A DNA stretch of 17,389 nt, from the NCBI GenBank assembly GCA_037447655.1, contig JBBHKE010002947.1, positions 1-17,389 of the forward strand. Direction: 5' to 3'. This document shows, piece by piece, positions 1-7,882 of the stretch (its first letter is position 1; every line of letters starts with the position of its first letter). The translations under genes and the position numbers were made by a program. This DNA comes from Zygnema cylindricum. Lineage: Eukaryota > Streptophyta > Zygnematophyceae > Zygnematales > Zygnemataceae. The notes beneath the pieces are model-generated. The model was not told the origin of the DNA and searched no databases. It was given only the letters and a program-made list of their open reading frames with translations.

Positions 1-1120
1 TTCATAACATTAATTATTTTTTTCTCCTCTTTTACTCTAATTTTTTCTTTACTCTTTTCGAAAGACACCAATTATGAGTGTCTATGTTTAGAACAGAATG
101 TGAGATTGAAGATTGTAAAAAGTTAGGCCCTTGTTCCATTACGCTATCCCATTAAAAGTACGAACACATCTTCTGGCATGGTTTACTGACAGGGTCTTCC
201 ATTATGTGGGGTCAATAAAAAACCTCTCACCCGCGCTGACTCATTTTGGTTGGTACCAAGTAGGTTAGTATTAAGATTTAAAAATCTAAAAATATTATTC
301 AAACGTAAAATCTAAACGTAATATCTGTATCATTGGAGGTAGTTAATGACTCGTACAAAAAGGTTGCGACAAAGTTTTAATATTGAAATTGGAAACCAAT
401 ATTTAGTGAACGTCAATTCTATACTTTGAATGTACTGCATGTTTGTCGTCATGTGAACGCATTTTAGCGTTTTCCTTTTTTTCGACCCCCTGGCAAGAGA
501 ATCCATCCCATCAAAAAACTTCATCCAAAATCACCTCAAGGGGTTGTGTTTAGTTAAAGTACCGCCCAAATAGCGAATGAAAAACGATCCATGCACGCGC
601 CACACGAGTGGGATAATTTTTGGACGAGGGAGAGTACTCGCTATTTTTATCCGTGCCGTCACGCACATGTACGGAAAAGAATCTCTCAGACCTCCACTTT
701 CATTCATGGGTCCTTTGTATAATTTTTTGTCGTCGTCGCCTCTCCCCCCTCCCTCTCACACTATCGCTTTTATCTCACACTTTTTAGAATGATACACGAC
801 AATATTACTATAAAAATGAAAGATATGATTTTTTTTTTTTTTACAATTTTTAGGTTTATTTTTTATGGCAAGTCGAGTGAGAAAAGTGGAAAAAATGAAA
901 TCGGGAAACCATGGCAGAAAGTTCTTGAATCAATGACGTCGACCTTGTCACAAGTGAGCATGACATCATAATGTCACCAAACACTAAACATCTACAATTT
1001 CACAAAAATCTAGACGTCTACAACCGTCGTTGTTTTTGTCGGCGTCACCAATCGTCAGATGTTTCGTAATGTCTTCAATCGTCACAAGTTGTACCTACAT
1101 CTACAATCATCACAGTTCAA
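1..1120. other. AT-rich stretch without a supported gene
   Basis: No recognisable gene is seen. The stretch contains T-rich runs at the very start, a 14-T homopolymer at 829-842, a pyrimidine-rich patch near 735-760, and a patch at 940-1110 rich in GTC/GAC words (fragments such as ACGTC, TCGTCA and GTCACAA). Short open frames at 577-792 and 789-971 do not resemble any family I know. The second runs straight through the poly-T tract. Confidence 0.6.
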
Positions 1121-2100
1121 AGTTACATTGGGACGCTCTTCAAAGTAGTACGGAAAATCTTCATTAAAGTTTGAAATACTTTATCAAAGTACAAATTACA
1201 TGGGGACACCCTCTTAGAAAGAGCGTGCGACGATAATTTCGGTGGACTTACATCCAGCGTGGTAGGAGGCACATGGTCTTGTACGACGTGTAAGCTTGTG
1301 ATCGCGTGTTCGTCGTAGATATTTTTTTGATTTTTCAAGTGTACCAATGGAACATGTCCAGTGTGAAGCTACATAGTACCTTTGCGAGGAGAATATCCAC
1401 ACATTGGATGATTTGCGCAATTGCTCTCTAGATTTACAAAAGAGAAACATCCAACGGCCAAGATTTAAGCCTATACGGTTGGAGTATCCTGACACAAATT
1501 CAGTTGACATGTTTCCTCTGACATAAAAAAATGGTTGGAAATTGTACGAAAACGTACGGCGCTCAATAAACAGCCCCACTTTTCCTTTAATGGAAGACCA
1601 CCCTTGAACATATACCTGGTCAAAGTGTTGACATGTACAATAGCTTTCTTGTCCAATATGAAGTAAATGTTCTACGCACAAAACATAAAGATCTTACAGT
1701 AATCGAACTATAACCGTATATTGTTTTACAAATTATATACCTTTATCGTAATTGAATGTAGAAAATCATGTTGATACCGTGCTCTAAACGGTCGTATCTG
1801 TTTGTGGTAATATATCATAGATATGGGGCGAAAGTGATAGTTATAATTTTTCAATACTGAAAATGTTGTGTAAATTTTCCTCTAGACACCCTGACTTATT
1901 ACGAACTTCACCCCTTCGTTTTGTTTCAAAGTAAAATAAAGGTTATGAAGATTGTACCTATTTTGATTGCTCCCACACATCACCTTTTTAATCGCTAGAA
2001 ATTGACAAGATGGAACACGTTTCAAAATCATTACATACGACAATCTTTTGTTCATTGAATTTATGGTCGGATGGCAAACCGAAATTTCGGCTCGGCAAGC
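1121..2100. other. Intergenic, overlapping minus-strand frames of doubtful status
   Basis: Around 1123-1681 the minus strand is open in more than one frame at once, the longest being about 155 codons. None of these frames opens with ATG (the first codon is TTG in each), and I recognise no domain. The overlap of frames suggests locally stop-poor sequence or an old degraded coding fragment rather than a gene. From 1690 to 2090 the DNA is plain AT-rich sequence in which I see nothing. Confidence 0.45.
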
Positions 2101-2101
2101 T

Positions 2102-2246
2102 GTACGAACAAATCAAAAGCCAAATTTTTCCTGGGATCTAGCTCAGTTTCCTGTCCCGGCAAGGTTTCACTGCCGCAAATTGTTCACCACAAATGTCAAC
2201 TTTAAATTTTGCTGATTGTTCATACCAAATTTTGTCAACTTTACAT
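2102..2246 (+). repeat. Left arm of long inverted repeat
   Basis: This arm pairs with 3248-3397 on the other strand. It is itself internally repetitive: an ATTGTTCA...GTCAACTTT module occurs twice about 45 bases apart, and the same doubling is seen in the right arm. The internal duplication therefore preceded the formation of the inverted pair. Confidence 0.6.
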
Positions 2247-2562
2247 CCACTAGGCGAAACGTGGTAAGGAAAATTTCACATTTAGAAGGAAATTTTTCAT
2301 TGGCAATAACCGAGAAAATAAAATCAAAGCCTTAAGCATCCGAATCTAGGAGCAAGACATCGCAATCGATAAAGAAGAAGACATTGCAAAGGCGCAAACG
2401 TATGGATGGAATGGGACAAAAAAGTGGGAGCCGATGGATGAATCACTCGAAGGACCTCGAGTATTGTAGAAGACTTAGGAGCAAGGGAGAATCATTTGAG
2501 GGTCCTAACCATAGTTAAAAAATAGGCGTTTTTTCGTAGGCCTTTTGTCGGCCGCCTTTAGC

Positions 2563-2738
2563 GTAAGTTGTGTTACGGGCTTTCCATGTGATCTTCTTAG
2601 ATCGCTACTTTGATCAGCGACCATCCGATCGTTCGAATCTGACGATAGTCCTATTGTAAGTTGTGTTATGGGCTTTCCATGTGATCTTCTTAGATCGCTA
2701 CTTTGATTATCGACCGTCCGATCGTCCAAATCTGACGG
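2563..2738. repeat. 93-bp tandem duplication, two copies
   Basis: Unit 1 is 2563-2655 and unit 2 runs from 2656 to about 2738. They are nearly identical over their first ~50 bases (from GTAAGTTGTGTTA to GATCGCTACTTTGAT) and diverge somewhat near CCGATCG and ATCTGACG. Each unit has a small GATCTTCTTAGATC palindrome. Ninety-three is divisible by three, so a minus-strand frame (2505-2759) stays open and shows a 31-residue repeat. It has no ATG at its start and I do not consider it a gene. Confidence 0.75.
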
Positions 2739-2874
2739 TTTAAATAAAAAGTACCTCAAAACTCACAAAAAAATATTTTTTTGTCCAAATGTTTTTCTAA
2801 ATTTAGAAATGACATTTAATTCTCTATCGATCTATGTGCAACTCAACCCTGTTACTATTTTATTTCATTTTGCA

Positions 2875-2940
2875 GCCAATACAATATGGGTCTTAAGGTC
2901 GTATTGTAAGTTTTACGTACAATAGACATATTGTATTGGC
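2875..2940. repeat. 66-bp hairpin with perfect 14-bp arms
   Basis: GCCAATACAATATG at 2875-2888 is the exact reverse complement of CATATTGTATTGGC at 2927-2940. An inner 7-bp pair (TATTGTA/TACAATA) sits around a short loop. The fold is compact and long-stemmed, so it could be a tiny fold-back relic, a structured transcript or part of the surrounding composite element. No target duplication was identified. Confidence 0.65.
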
Positions 2941-3247
2941 GACTTTCACCTACTTTAAAACTATGGTCCTAAACCTCCGGAGAAAGCTTATAAACTACAC
3001 GTCGATAAGAGAAATGGACACCTGAGACGACGTTGGATGATATGTTGTAAAGGAAGCATTTTCTATGACAACCATGGTCTTCACGAGCCCCGATGACACC
3101 CCCACGAGTTGTGCCGCCTCCAAGGCAGGTGGAAAGTAATTTTATTTTTTTGTAACGGTTGATAAATACGTTTTCATAAAACAACAAAACACGTAAATCT
3201 AAGGAGTGCCGCGACACGATCCTTTTGTACTTCGATTTTTTATCAAA

Positions 3248-3397
3248 GATTTAAAGTTGACAAAATTCGTAATGAACAATCAGCGGAATTTCAAGTTGAC
3301 AAAATTGCGATGAACAATTTGCGGCCGTGGAACCTTAGCTGGGACAGGACACTCCACGCGATCCCAGGAATAATCTTGACTCTGATTGGGTCGTACA
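3248..3397 (-). repeat. Right arm of long inverted repeat
   Basis: This is the reverse-complement partner of 2102-2246. A module beginning AAGTTGACAAAATT is doubled here at 3254 and about 3292, matching the doubling in the left arm. Overlapping minus-strand frames of about 96 codons run through this arm and out to about 3625, but they show no recognisable domain. Confidence 0.6.
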
Positions 3398-3843
3398 TTC
3401 TGCCTGCATAAGATTCGAATGACGCTGTGAATTTGTCATCATTGTGATCCCACGGGTGTGACTCCGTCCAAACCGCCAGCAGAGTCTTTTTTCTAGAGGC
3501 GGTGTTCCCACGCGCGTCGTCAGAGAGGGTGTTAGCGGCTGTGGGTACGACAAATTGATTTTGACTGGATAATGTCGACACCCGTCATGATGAAAAGAGC
3601 CCCCTCGAAAGTGGCCAATTTTCATACGACTTTATTTAGGGGCGTGCAGCTTATCAGGTGTCCTTCATTCAGGCGTAATTAGTAATTAGTAATTATCATC
3701 TTCAGTTTGTCCTGCTCAATTTAATTAGCGCAGAGTTCTTGGTTCCCTTGCGCAAAATCCCATTGGCTGATACGCCGAAAGTGAACCGCGATTGGAAGAA
3801 AACTCCAATTTCTTGTTAGGGGGAATCATGCTCGCGGATCTGT
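3398..3843. other. Intergenic stretch between composite element and element A
   Basis: No gene is recognised. A small microsatellite-like triplet of TAATTAG units lies at about 3675-3695. A minus-strand ATG frame of 96 codons (3335-3625) spans the arm boundary and overlaps another open frame. I saw no family similarity in either. Confidence 0.5.
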
Positions 3844-4199
3844 TACACCGCGAATCGTTATTAGTGTCAAAGTCACTAATTTGGGTTCTTAAAATTTTTA
3901 TATTTTTCCTCAAATAGGATACATGATTTTAATTTTTCTTTGACGTTAATTAAGGTACTGTACAAAATAGCGTAAAGAACGAAAGTACAATAAGATTTAA
4001 GTAATGTGGTGTAAGGTCGATGTCAGACCGCACATAAATGTACCTTTTCAAGTGAAAATTTTACAAAAAATGAATTAAATCAGACTTTGCACGCATAGGA
4101 ACGTGCGCTCAAAAAAACGGAATTAATCTGACACGTAAATTACTCTGACATGTACAGATATTTAAATTTCACGATGGCGTAATTTTTCTAATATGCTGT

Positions 4200-4234
<35 letters not shown>

Positions 4235-4401
4235 TGTGTATAATCGTACGATGAATATTCCATTTTTGTTGTTCTCAAATTAGCATATACCGAAATTAGA
4301 ACACACCTTTTTTTAAATTCCAAATTCTTAATTAACATCAATTACAGTAAATTTACTTCAACACTATTTAAACTATGACACTAATAACGATTCGCGATGT
4401 A
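3844..4401. mobile_element. Miniature inverted-repeat element A (TA-flanked)
   Basis: The first 30 bases (3844-3873, beginning TACACCGCGAATCGTTATTA) match the reverse complement of 4372-4401 at 28 of 30 positions. Both ends lie on a TA dinucleotide, consistent with a TA target duplication as in Tc1/mariner-type miniature elements. TA is symmetric and also part of the repeat, so this is not proof. Length is 558 bp with no coding capacity. The interior (4011-4074) shares a GGTC...GTCAGACCG hairpin block and a GTACCTTTT block with elements E and E', and it contains an (AT)n tract. Confidence 0.8.
4204..4231. repeat. (AT)n microsatellite
   Basis: An uninterrupted AT dinucleotide run of about 14 units lies inside element A. 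It is absent at the equivalent point of E and E', so it probably expanded after insertion. Confidence 0.9.
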
Positions 4402-4464
4402 GCTTTCTGCTTCAGTTGTCAGTTTCAAAGGGAAAACAGCCTACTGTTTACGCTGTCTGGATGC

Positions 4465-5021
4465 TACAACGTGAATCGTTATTAGCCTTATGTACTCTAT
4501 ATCGGCACCCCAAAATTTTGACACTGATACCCGGAATACAGTGAATGAATCTAATTTTTCCGTGACGTTAATTACGGTTCTTGTAAATTAGCGTCAATGA
4601 TATTACAATACTTAAATCATGAATAGTGAGGTGTACGAAAGGAATTTGTTCGTACAATAGTGTACTTCGTTACTGCAAAATCGTACGGAAATTGTAGTTA
4701 ACTTATGTTGGTTGCATACAGAACTGCGCTTAGAATAAACGTGGAGTCGAGTTTGGGACAAACGCGTTCGCAAACCCAAATTAGAATTATGGATTATTTA
4801 CAGTAAAAGGACGCGACGTGGTACGGATTCTCAAATTTTGTACTTCTACTTATTTTACTATATATGTAATGACGGCAGATCCAAAGTACCTAAATCAGCG
4901 TAATGGAGAAATTACAATTAAACATTTTTTTGAAAATGGGATTGATACACAAAATATCATTAATGACACTAATTAATTATCAAGACAAATAATTTCTATA
5001 GTCTAATAACGATTCACGGTA
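4465..5021. mobile_element. Miniature inverted-repeat element B (TA-flanked)
   Basis: The left end (TACAACGTGAATCG...ATTAG, from 4465) and the reverse complement of the right end (GTACCGTGAATCG...ATTAG, ending at 5021) pair over about 21-23 bases, with a small difference near the tip. Length is 557 bp, almost the same as element A. The interior resembles A, for example GACGTTAATTA followed by AATAGCGT/AATTAGCGT, then a TTTAA block. Where A, E and E' carry the GGTC/GACC hairpin, B has a different perfect stem, TGTACGAA at 4632-4639 with TTCGTACA at 4649-4656. No coding capacity is seen. Confidence 0.7.
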
Positions 5022-5195
5022 CAGCCCGGCATCCCCCGGAAAAAGCTAAACGTTTCTTGTACCACTTTGGTAAAAGTTACGCATATACGACACGGTAAGA
5101 TTCAAATATGTACTGTACAGAACTACGAGAAATTTTCATTGACACTCGTAATTGGCGAGTTTCGAAAAAATACAGTACGGACTAGTACGGTAGCT

Positions 5196-5470
5196 CAGAT
5201 TCGGCCACGCCCGTTCATTCTTGAAAAATGGGCGAAAAAAATTTTAGGGGCTCGTCCTTTTGCTGAGTACGGTGAGTAGTTGTTATTTTGACATCAATTT
5301 TCTTGTTTGGAAGGAGACGTGCTCTGTGTTGACTTTCTGCACCTTTTCAAACCCTAATCCTCATGCGATTACTTGCACTTGTCGCCATTAGCTCTTTATT
5401 TTGTTTTTTTGTCTACACTCTAGCATGACGTATCTCATACGATCAGACGTGGCTGACGCCTACTCTTTGT
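5196..5470. repeat. Dispersed repeat, copy 1
   Basis: This stretch is homologous in the same orientation to 13023-13329. Shared blocks include CAGATTCG, TTCGTCC/CTCGTCC then TTTTGCTGAGTACGGTGA, TGCGATTAC, TTGTCTACACTCTAGC and ACGATCAGACGTGGCTGACG followed by CCTACTCTTTG. Conservation is strongest at the right end. I see no coding frame common to both copies and no terminal inverted repeat, so the type of element is unknown. Copy 1 also carries an AAACCCTAA motif at about 5350 that copy 2 lacks. Confidence 0.75.
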
Positions 5471-6353
5471 AAGTTGCACGATGTTGCAACTCTGAGACCT
5501 CCATAGGTCCTCAGAATGGGCAACTTGCAAGAAGCCTCTAGGATAACCTTGACCCTTTTGCGTTTTAGCAAGAATAAATACCACCGTGGCAGACAAAAAC
5601 AGTGACCAACTCCACCCCTATGAAGGCAAGACCCCCCTGAGTTGATAGCAAAAAGAATCTATGAATTTGCTCCTCTGAGCATTAAGTTGTGCAGGGTCAA
5701 AGTCGACCTTTTGTACAGAAGCTCTCTGGGAGAGAGGGTCCTATCTACCAAATTTTTTTAAGTCCTATCTCTCTAAAACTCTATCTACTAACGTACGGCA
5801 CCAATCATATTACATTGCCATACATAAAAGTACAGCTGCCGGTGTACTTTCTGTACGGACATTGAACGACATGGCCTAAAAGTCGACACATGTCATACCC
5901 GGATTCGTTCCCGCAAGCCTCGGAGATGTCGCGATCCAATGTCATTGTGCCACGCGTCATCCGATGTGGCGATGACCACAAACCGCCGAAATCCTTTTCC
6001 GCGATCTCCGCATTCTTTTCCGCTGTCCGATTGAATGCAGATTTCAATCGTAACCGTCATAAATACTTGCGCGATATTTGTTTCGCTATCGAAAACAAAT
6101 GCGCGGTACTTGTTTCTTCTCCGTATCGTAATCTTTACATAAACGACTCTTTGTATCCCGTAAACAGTCGTCGTTAAATTAATTAGCTTATGTGCTAACA
6201 TTTATATAATTTTCAAACCCTATAACATTTAACACTAGTCTTAGACTAAACGGATGAAGCTACCGGCTATCGGCAGCTTTGACGGACGGTAGGTACCAGG
6301 ATCAAATCTTGGGTCCGACAGCTCTCCTTTTAGTAAATCAACTAATCTACAAC
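5471..6353. other. Region downstream of the pseudokinase gene; stop-poor patch with opposed ORFs
   Basis: An imperfect palindrome (TCTGAGACCT/AGGTCCTCAGA) lies at 5491-5515, flanked by TTGC and GCAA copies. Between about 5890 and 6200 the DNA is richer in GC and CpG, and it is open on both strands: an ATG frame of 95 codons on plus (5890-6177) and one of 102 codons on minus (5893-6201). Neither shows a domain I recognise and at most one could be real. I saw no clear AATAAA signal for the minus-strand gene ending at 6354. Confidence 0.4.
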
Positions 6354-7365
6354 TTATAAATCAACTAATCTACTACCCGTAAATCTCTGGATAGCATAGG
6401 CAGCCATGGCTCTAGCTTCCTCTTGAACTTTCAGTGACTGCATCAAGTGTGGGAATTGAAGAGAGAAGTTAGAGACAGATTGCCTCGGCTTCTTTTCTGC
6501 ATTTCATTTTAGACCTAGAAAATACTTAAAGAACCATCAATTTCTACACTGTCCTTATTTTATAGTCACTCTTTAATTTGAGAGGGAGAGGGAGAGGGAG
6601 GGAGAGAGAGAGCCTTACCTGCTTCACCGCCAGTGCGAGATTACCGATGTGGTCCATCTCTTCTGCCACATTCTCCATAGACAGCTCCATTTGGTCCACT
6701 ATCAAACACTTAGCAGTGAGTCGAGTGAGTTCTTCAATCACATCCTTCGGCCATCCTTTCACATGAGGGTAGAGATTCGCTTTCAAAGCATCTTGTGACG
6801 TGACATATTCATACAGCCATGGTCCCACCAGCATTTCTCTTAGCATCCTGCCAAAATAATAACACTCATTGACACTTGACTTGGTCGGAAGGTAAACAAG
6901 CTTGCTGTCTTTGTTGTCATCAAAACGTATCAATTCAGATACTATCTGCACACTAATACCACGCTTTCCAAGGTACAGCGCTGCAAGCCATACTTGGTTT
7001 GCTATCTGACAACAATCCTGACAACCCAAACCTTTACTTATCCTATCCTTTAAGCTCAATCCATTTCCCCCCTCCACCACAATGTTTCTACTTTCTTCAC
7101 ACCAGCCTATGACTTTCGCCACGTGGGGATGGCTGAGACTGTGCATCTGCCATGCCATGGCTGCCACATTGAGGTAATGTTTCATAACAAAGACCACCAC
7201 AGGTGCTCCCTCCAACGTCCCCGTGAAGGGAGTATAGCAGTGGAAAAAGCGCATATCTATGCAGGGTGCGAAGTTTTGTCGGGCATCCTCCACTTGCTTA
7301 CGAGAGAGTGTACGTATGCCTCTGAGGCCATCTTCCATCTGCACAGCGGTGGGCCCCACATGCAT
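6354..7365 (-). CDS. Plant receptor-like pseudokinase domain protein, two predicted exons
   Basis: Predicted exons are 7365-6619 (249 codons from the first ATG; a second in-frame ATG is at 7338) and 6437-6354 (27 codons plus stop). The fold reads as a protein-kinase domain. Residues around HPHVAKVIGWCEES match the N-lobe to hinge segment of plant receptor-like kinases. SVNECYYFGRMLREMLVGPW corresponds to the DVYSFGxxLLELLTG helix. The segment ending LSMENVAEEMDHI corresponds to the C-terminal RPSMxEVxxEL helix. The catalytic features are missing: no glycine-rich loop, the VAIK position reads VVVFVM, the HRD loop reads GISVQIVSEL and the DFG position reads KLVYLP. The family is therefore clear but phosphotransfer is not expected; a scaffold or regulatory role is inference. 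It lies downstream of a homologous damaged unit (7883-8593). The start is uncertain because a C-rich tract ending in CTGACAG sits directly before the ATG and could be a splice acceptor. Confidence 0.65.
6438..6618 (-). other. Predicted 181-bp GT-AG intron, phase 0
   Basis: On the minus strand the donor reads AAGCAG|GTAAGG. The acceptor reads TTGATGCAG|TCACTG, preceded by a pyrimidine-rich run and a CTAAC branch-point-like word. Splicing joins two whole codons and turns an unlikely SLSLPLPLPL read-through tail into a helical C-terminus (AVKQ then SLKVQEEARAMAAYAIQRF). The first part of the intron is almost pure CT repeat, seen as GAGAGGG on plus at about 6579-6613. No transcript evidence is available here. 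Confidence 0.6.
6579..6613 (+). repeat. GA-rich purine tract
   Basis: A run of GAGAGG/GAGGGA units, lying in the predicted intron directly after its donor. On the sense strand of the gene it is a CT tract. Confidence 0.85.
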
Positions 7366-7374
7366 CTGTCAGCT

Positions 7375-7390
7375 GGGTGGGAGGGTGGGG
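7375..7390 (+). other. Potential G-quadruplex upstream of the pseudokinase ATG
   Basis: GGGTGGGAGGGTGGGG has four G-runs with single-base loops, and further G-runs continue to about 7427. It lies on the template strand, 10 bases before the predicted start at 7365. On the sense strand the same DNA is a C-rich tract ending CAGCTGACAG, so it could instead be the pyrimidine tract of a 3' splice site. Confidence 0.6.
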
Positions 7391-7427
7391 GGACGGGAGG
7401 GGAAGAAGGGGGTGGGGAAGAGATGGT

Positions 7428-7882
7428 ATTTTGTGTTTCTGCAAAGTTACTCTTCTCAAACATCGGATTTCATCATATCTTATCATCATATCTTATCTTA
7501 CCCAGGATTTGTTCTGAGTTTTAAATTGAACTAATGCTTTGACATCTATCTCATTTGTTTCAAGACCGAACTGAATGTGAACTTCCATTTGCAAATATTT
7601 TGTGTACTACAATCGCATTTGCTTGTACGATTATTACGGGCCAAACTGTCAAAAAAATTCCAAAAACTCAAAACAAGAAAAAAGCCCAGAAAGAAACCAA
7701 AAAAGAAGAATACCGGAAAACAACAGTTTTCTTCTCACCTACCCATAATCCTTTGAGTAAATGGAAAAGAGATTTCCAAAATTCCACGTGAGATAAACAG
7801 TGACAAGGACATCAGACTACTCGGGGTTGAGGTGGGTGGTGAGCGGGTGGAGGAGCAAGGAGGGGGAGGAGAGATGCCTGAC
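7428..7882. other. Spacer between the two pseudokinase units
   Basis: I searched the minus strand here for a counterpart of the small C-terminal exon of the downstream unit and found none. The stretch after the 7883 donor starts with a pyrimidine-rich sense strand (GTCAGGCATCTCTCCTCCCC), as in the downstream unit's intron. An A-rich patch lies at about 7650-7715. The spacer could be an intron joining the two units or an ordinary intergenic region with the downstream promoter. Confidence 0.45.

Larger units (their letters stand above)
2102..3397. mobile_element. Composite element bounded by long inverted repeats
   Basis: The stretch 2102-2246 reappears in reverse complement at 3248-3397, with roughly three quarters of bases matching by eye. 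Shared landmarks include TTCCTGGGATC, TCCTGTCCC, GCCGCAAATTGTTCA, GCTGATTGTTCAT and TTTTGTCAACTTTA. The arms are about 145-150 bp and the whole is about 1.3 kb. Long terminal inverted repeats enclosing unrelated sequence are typical of Mutator-like (MULE) or fold-back DNA elements. I cannot fix the outer ends or identify a target-site duplication, and no transposase is visible, so a non-autonomous, decayed copy is the best reading. The interior carries a 93-bp tandem duplication and a 66-bp hairpin. A simple inverted segmental duplication is the alternative. Confidence 0.55.

Noticed and set aside
1123-1681. Minus-strand frames of 61-155 codons
   Set aside because: They have no ATG at the start, overlap one another in different frames and show no domain. 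Kept only as a doubtful region.
2625-2645. GTTCGAATC resembling a tRNA T-loop
   Set aside because: No acceptor stem, anticodon arm or CCA-proximal pairing can be built around it, and it is part of the 93-bp repeat.
3291-3625. Two overlapping ~96-codon minus-strand frames
   Set aside because: They run through the right arm of a long inverted repeat, have no domain, and only one starts with ATG.
7123-7534. Plus-strand open frames overlapping the 5' part of the downstream pseudokinase
   Set aside because: They are antisense to an exon with clear kinase-family similarity and are themselves featureless.
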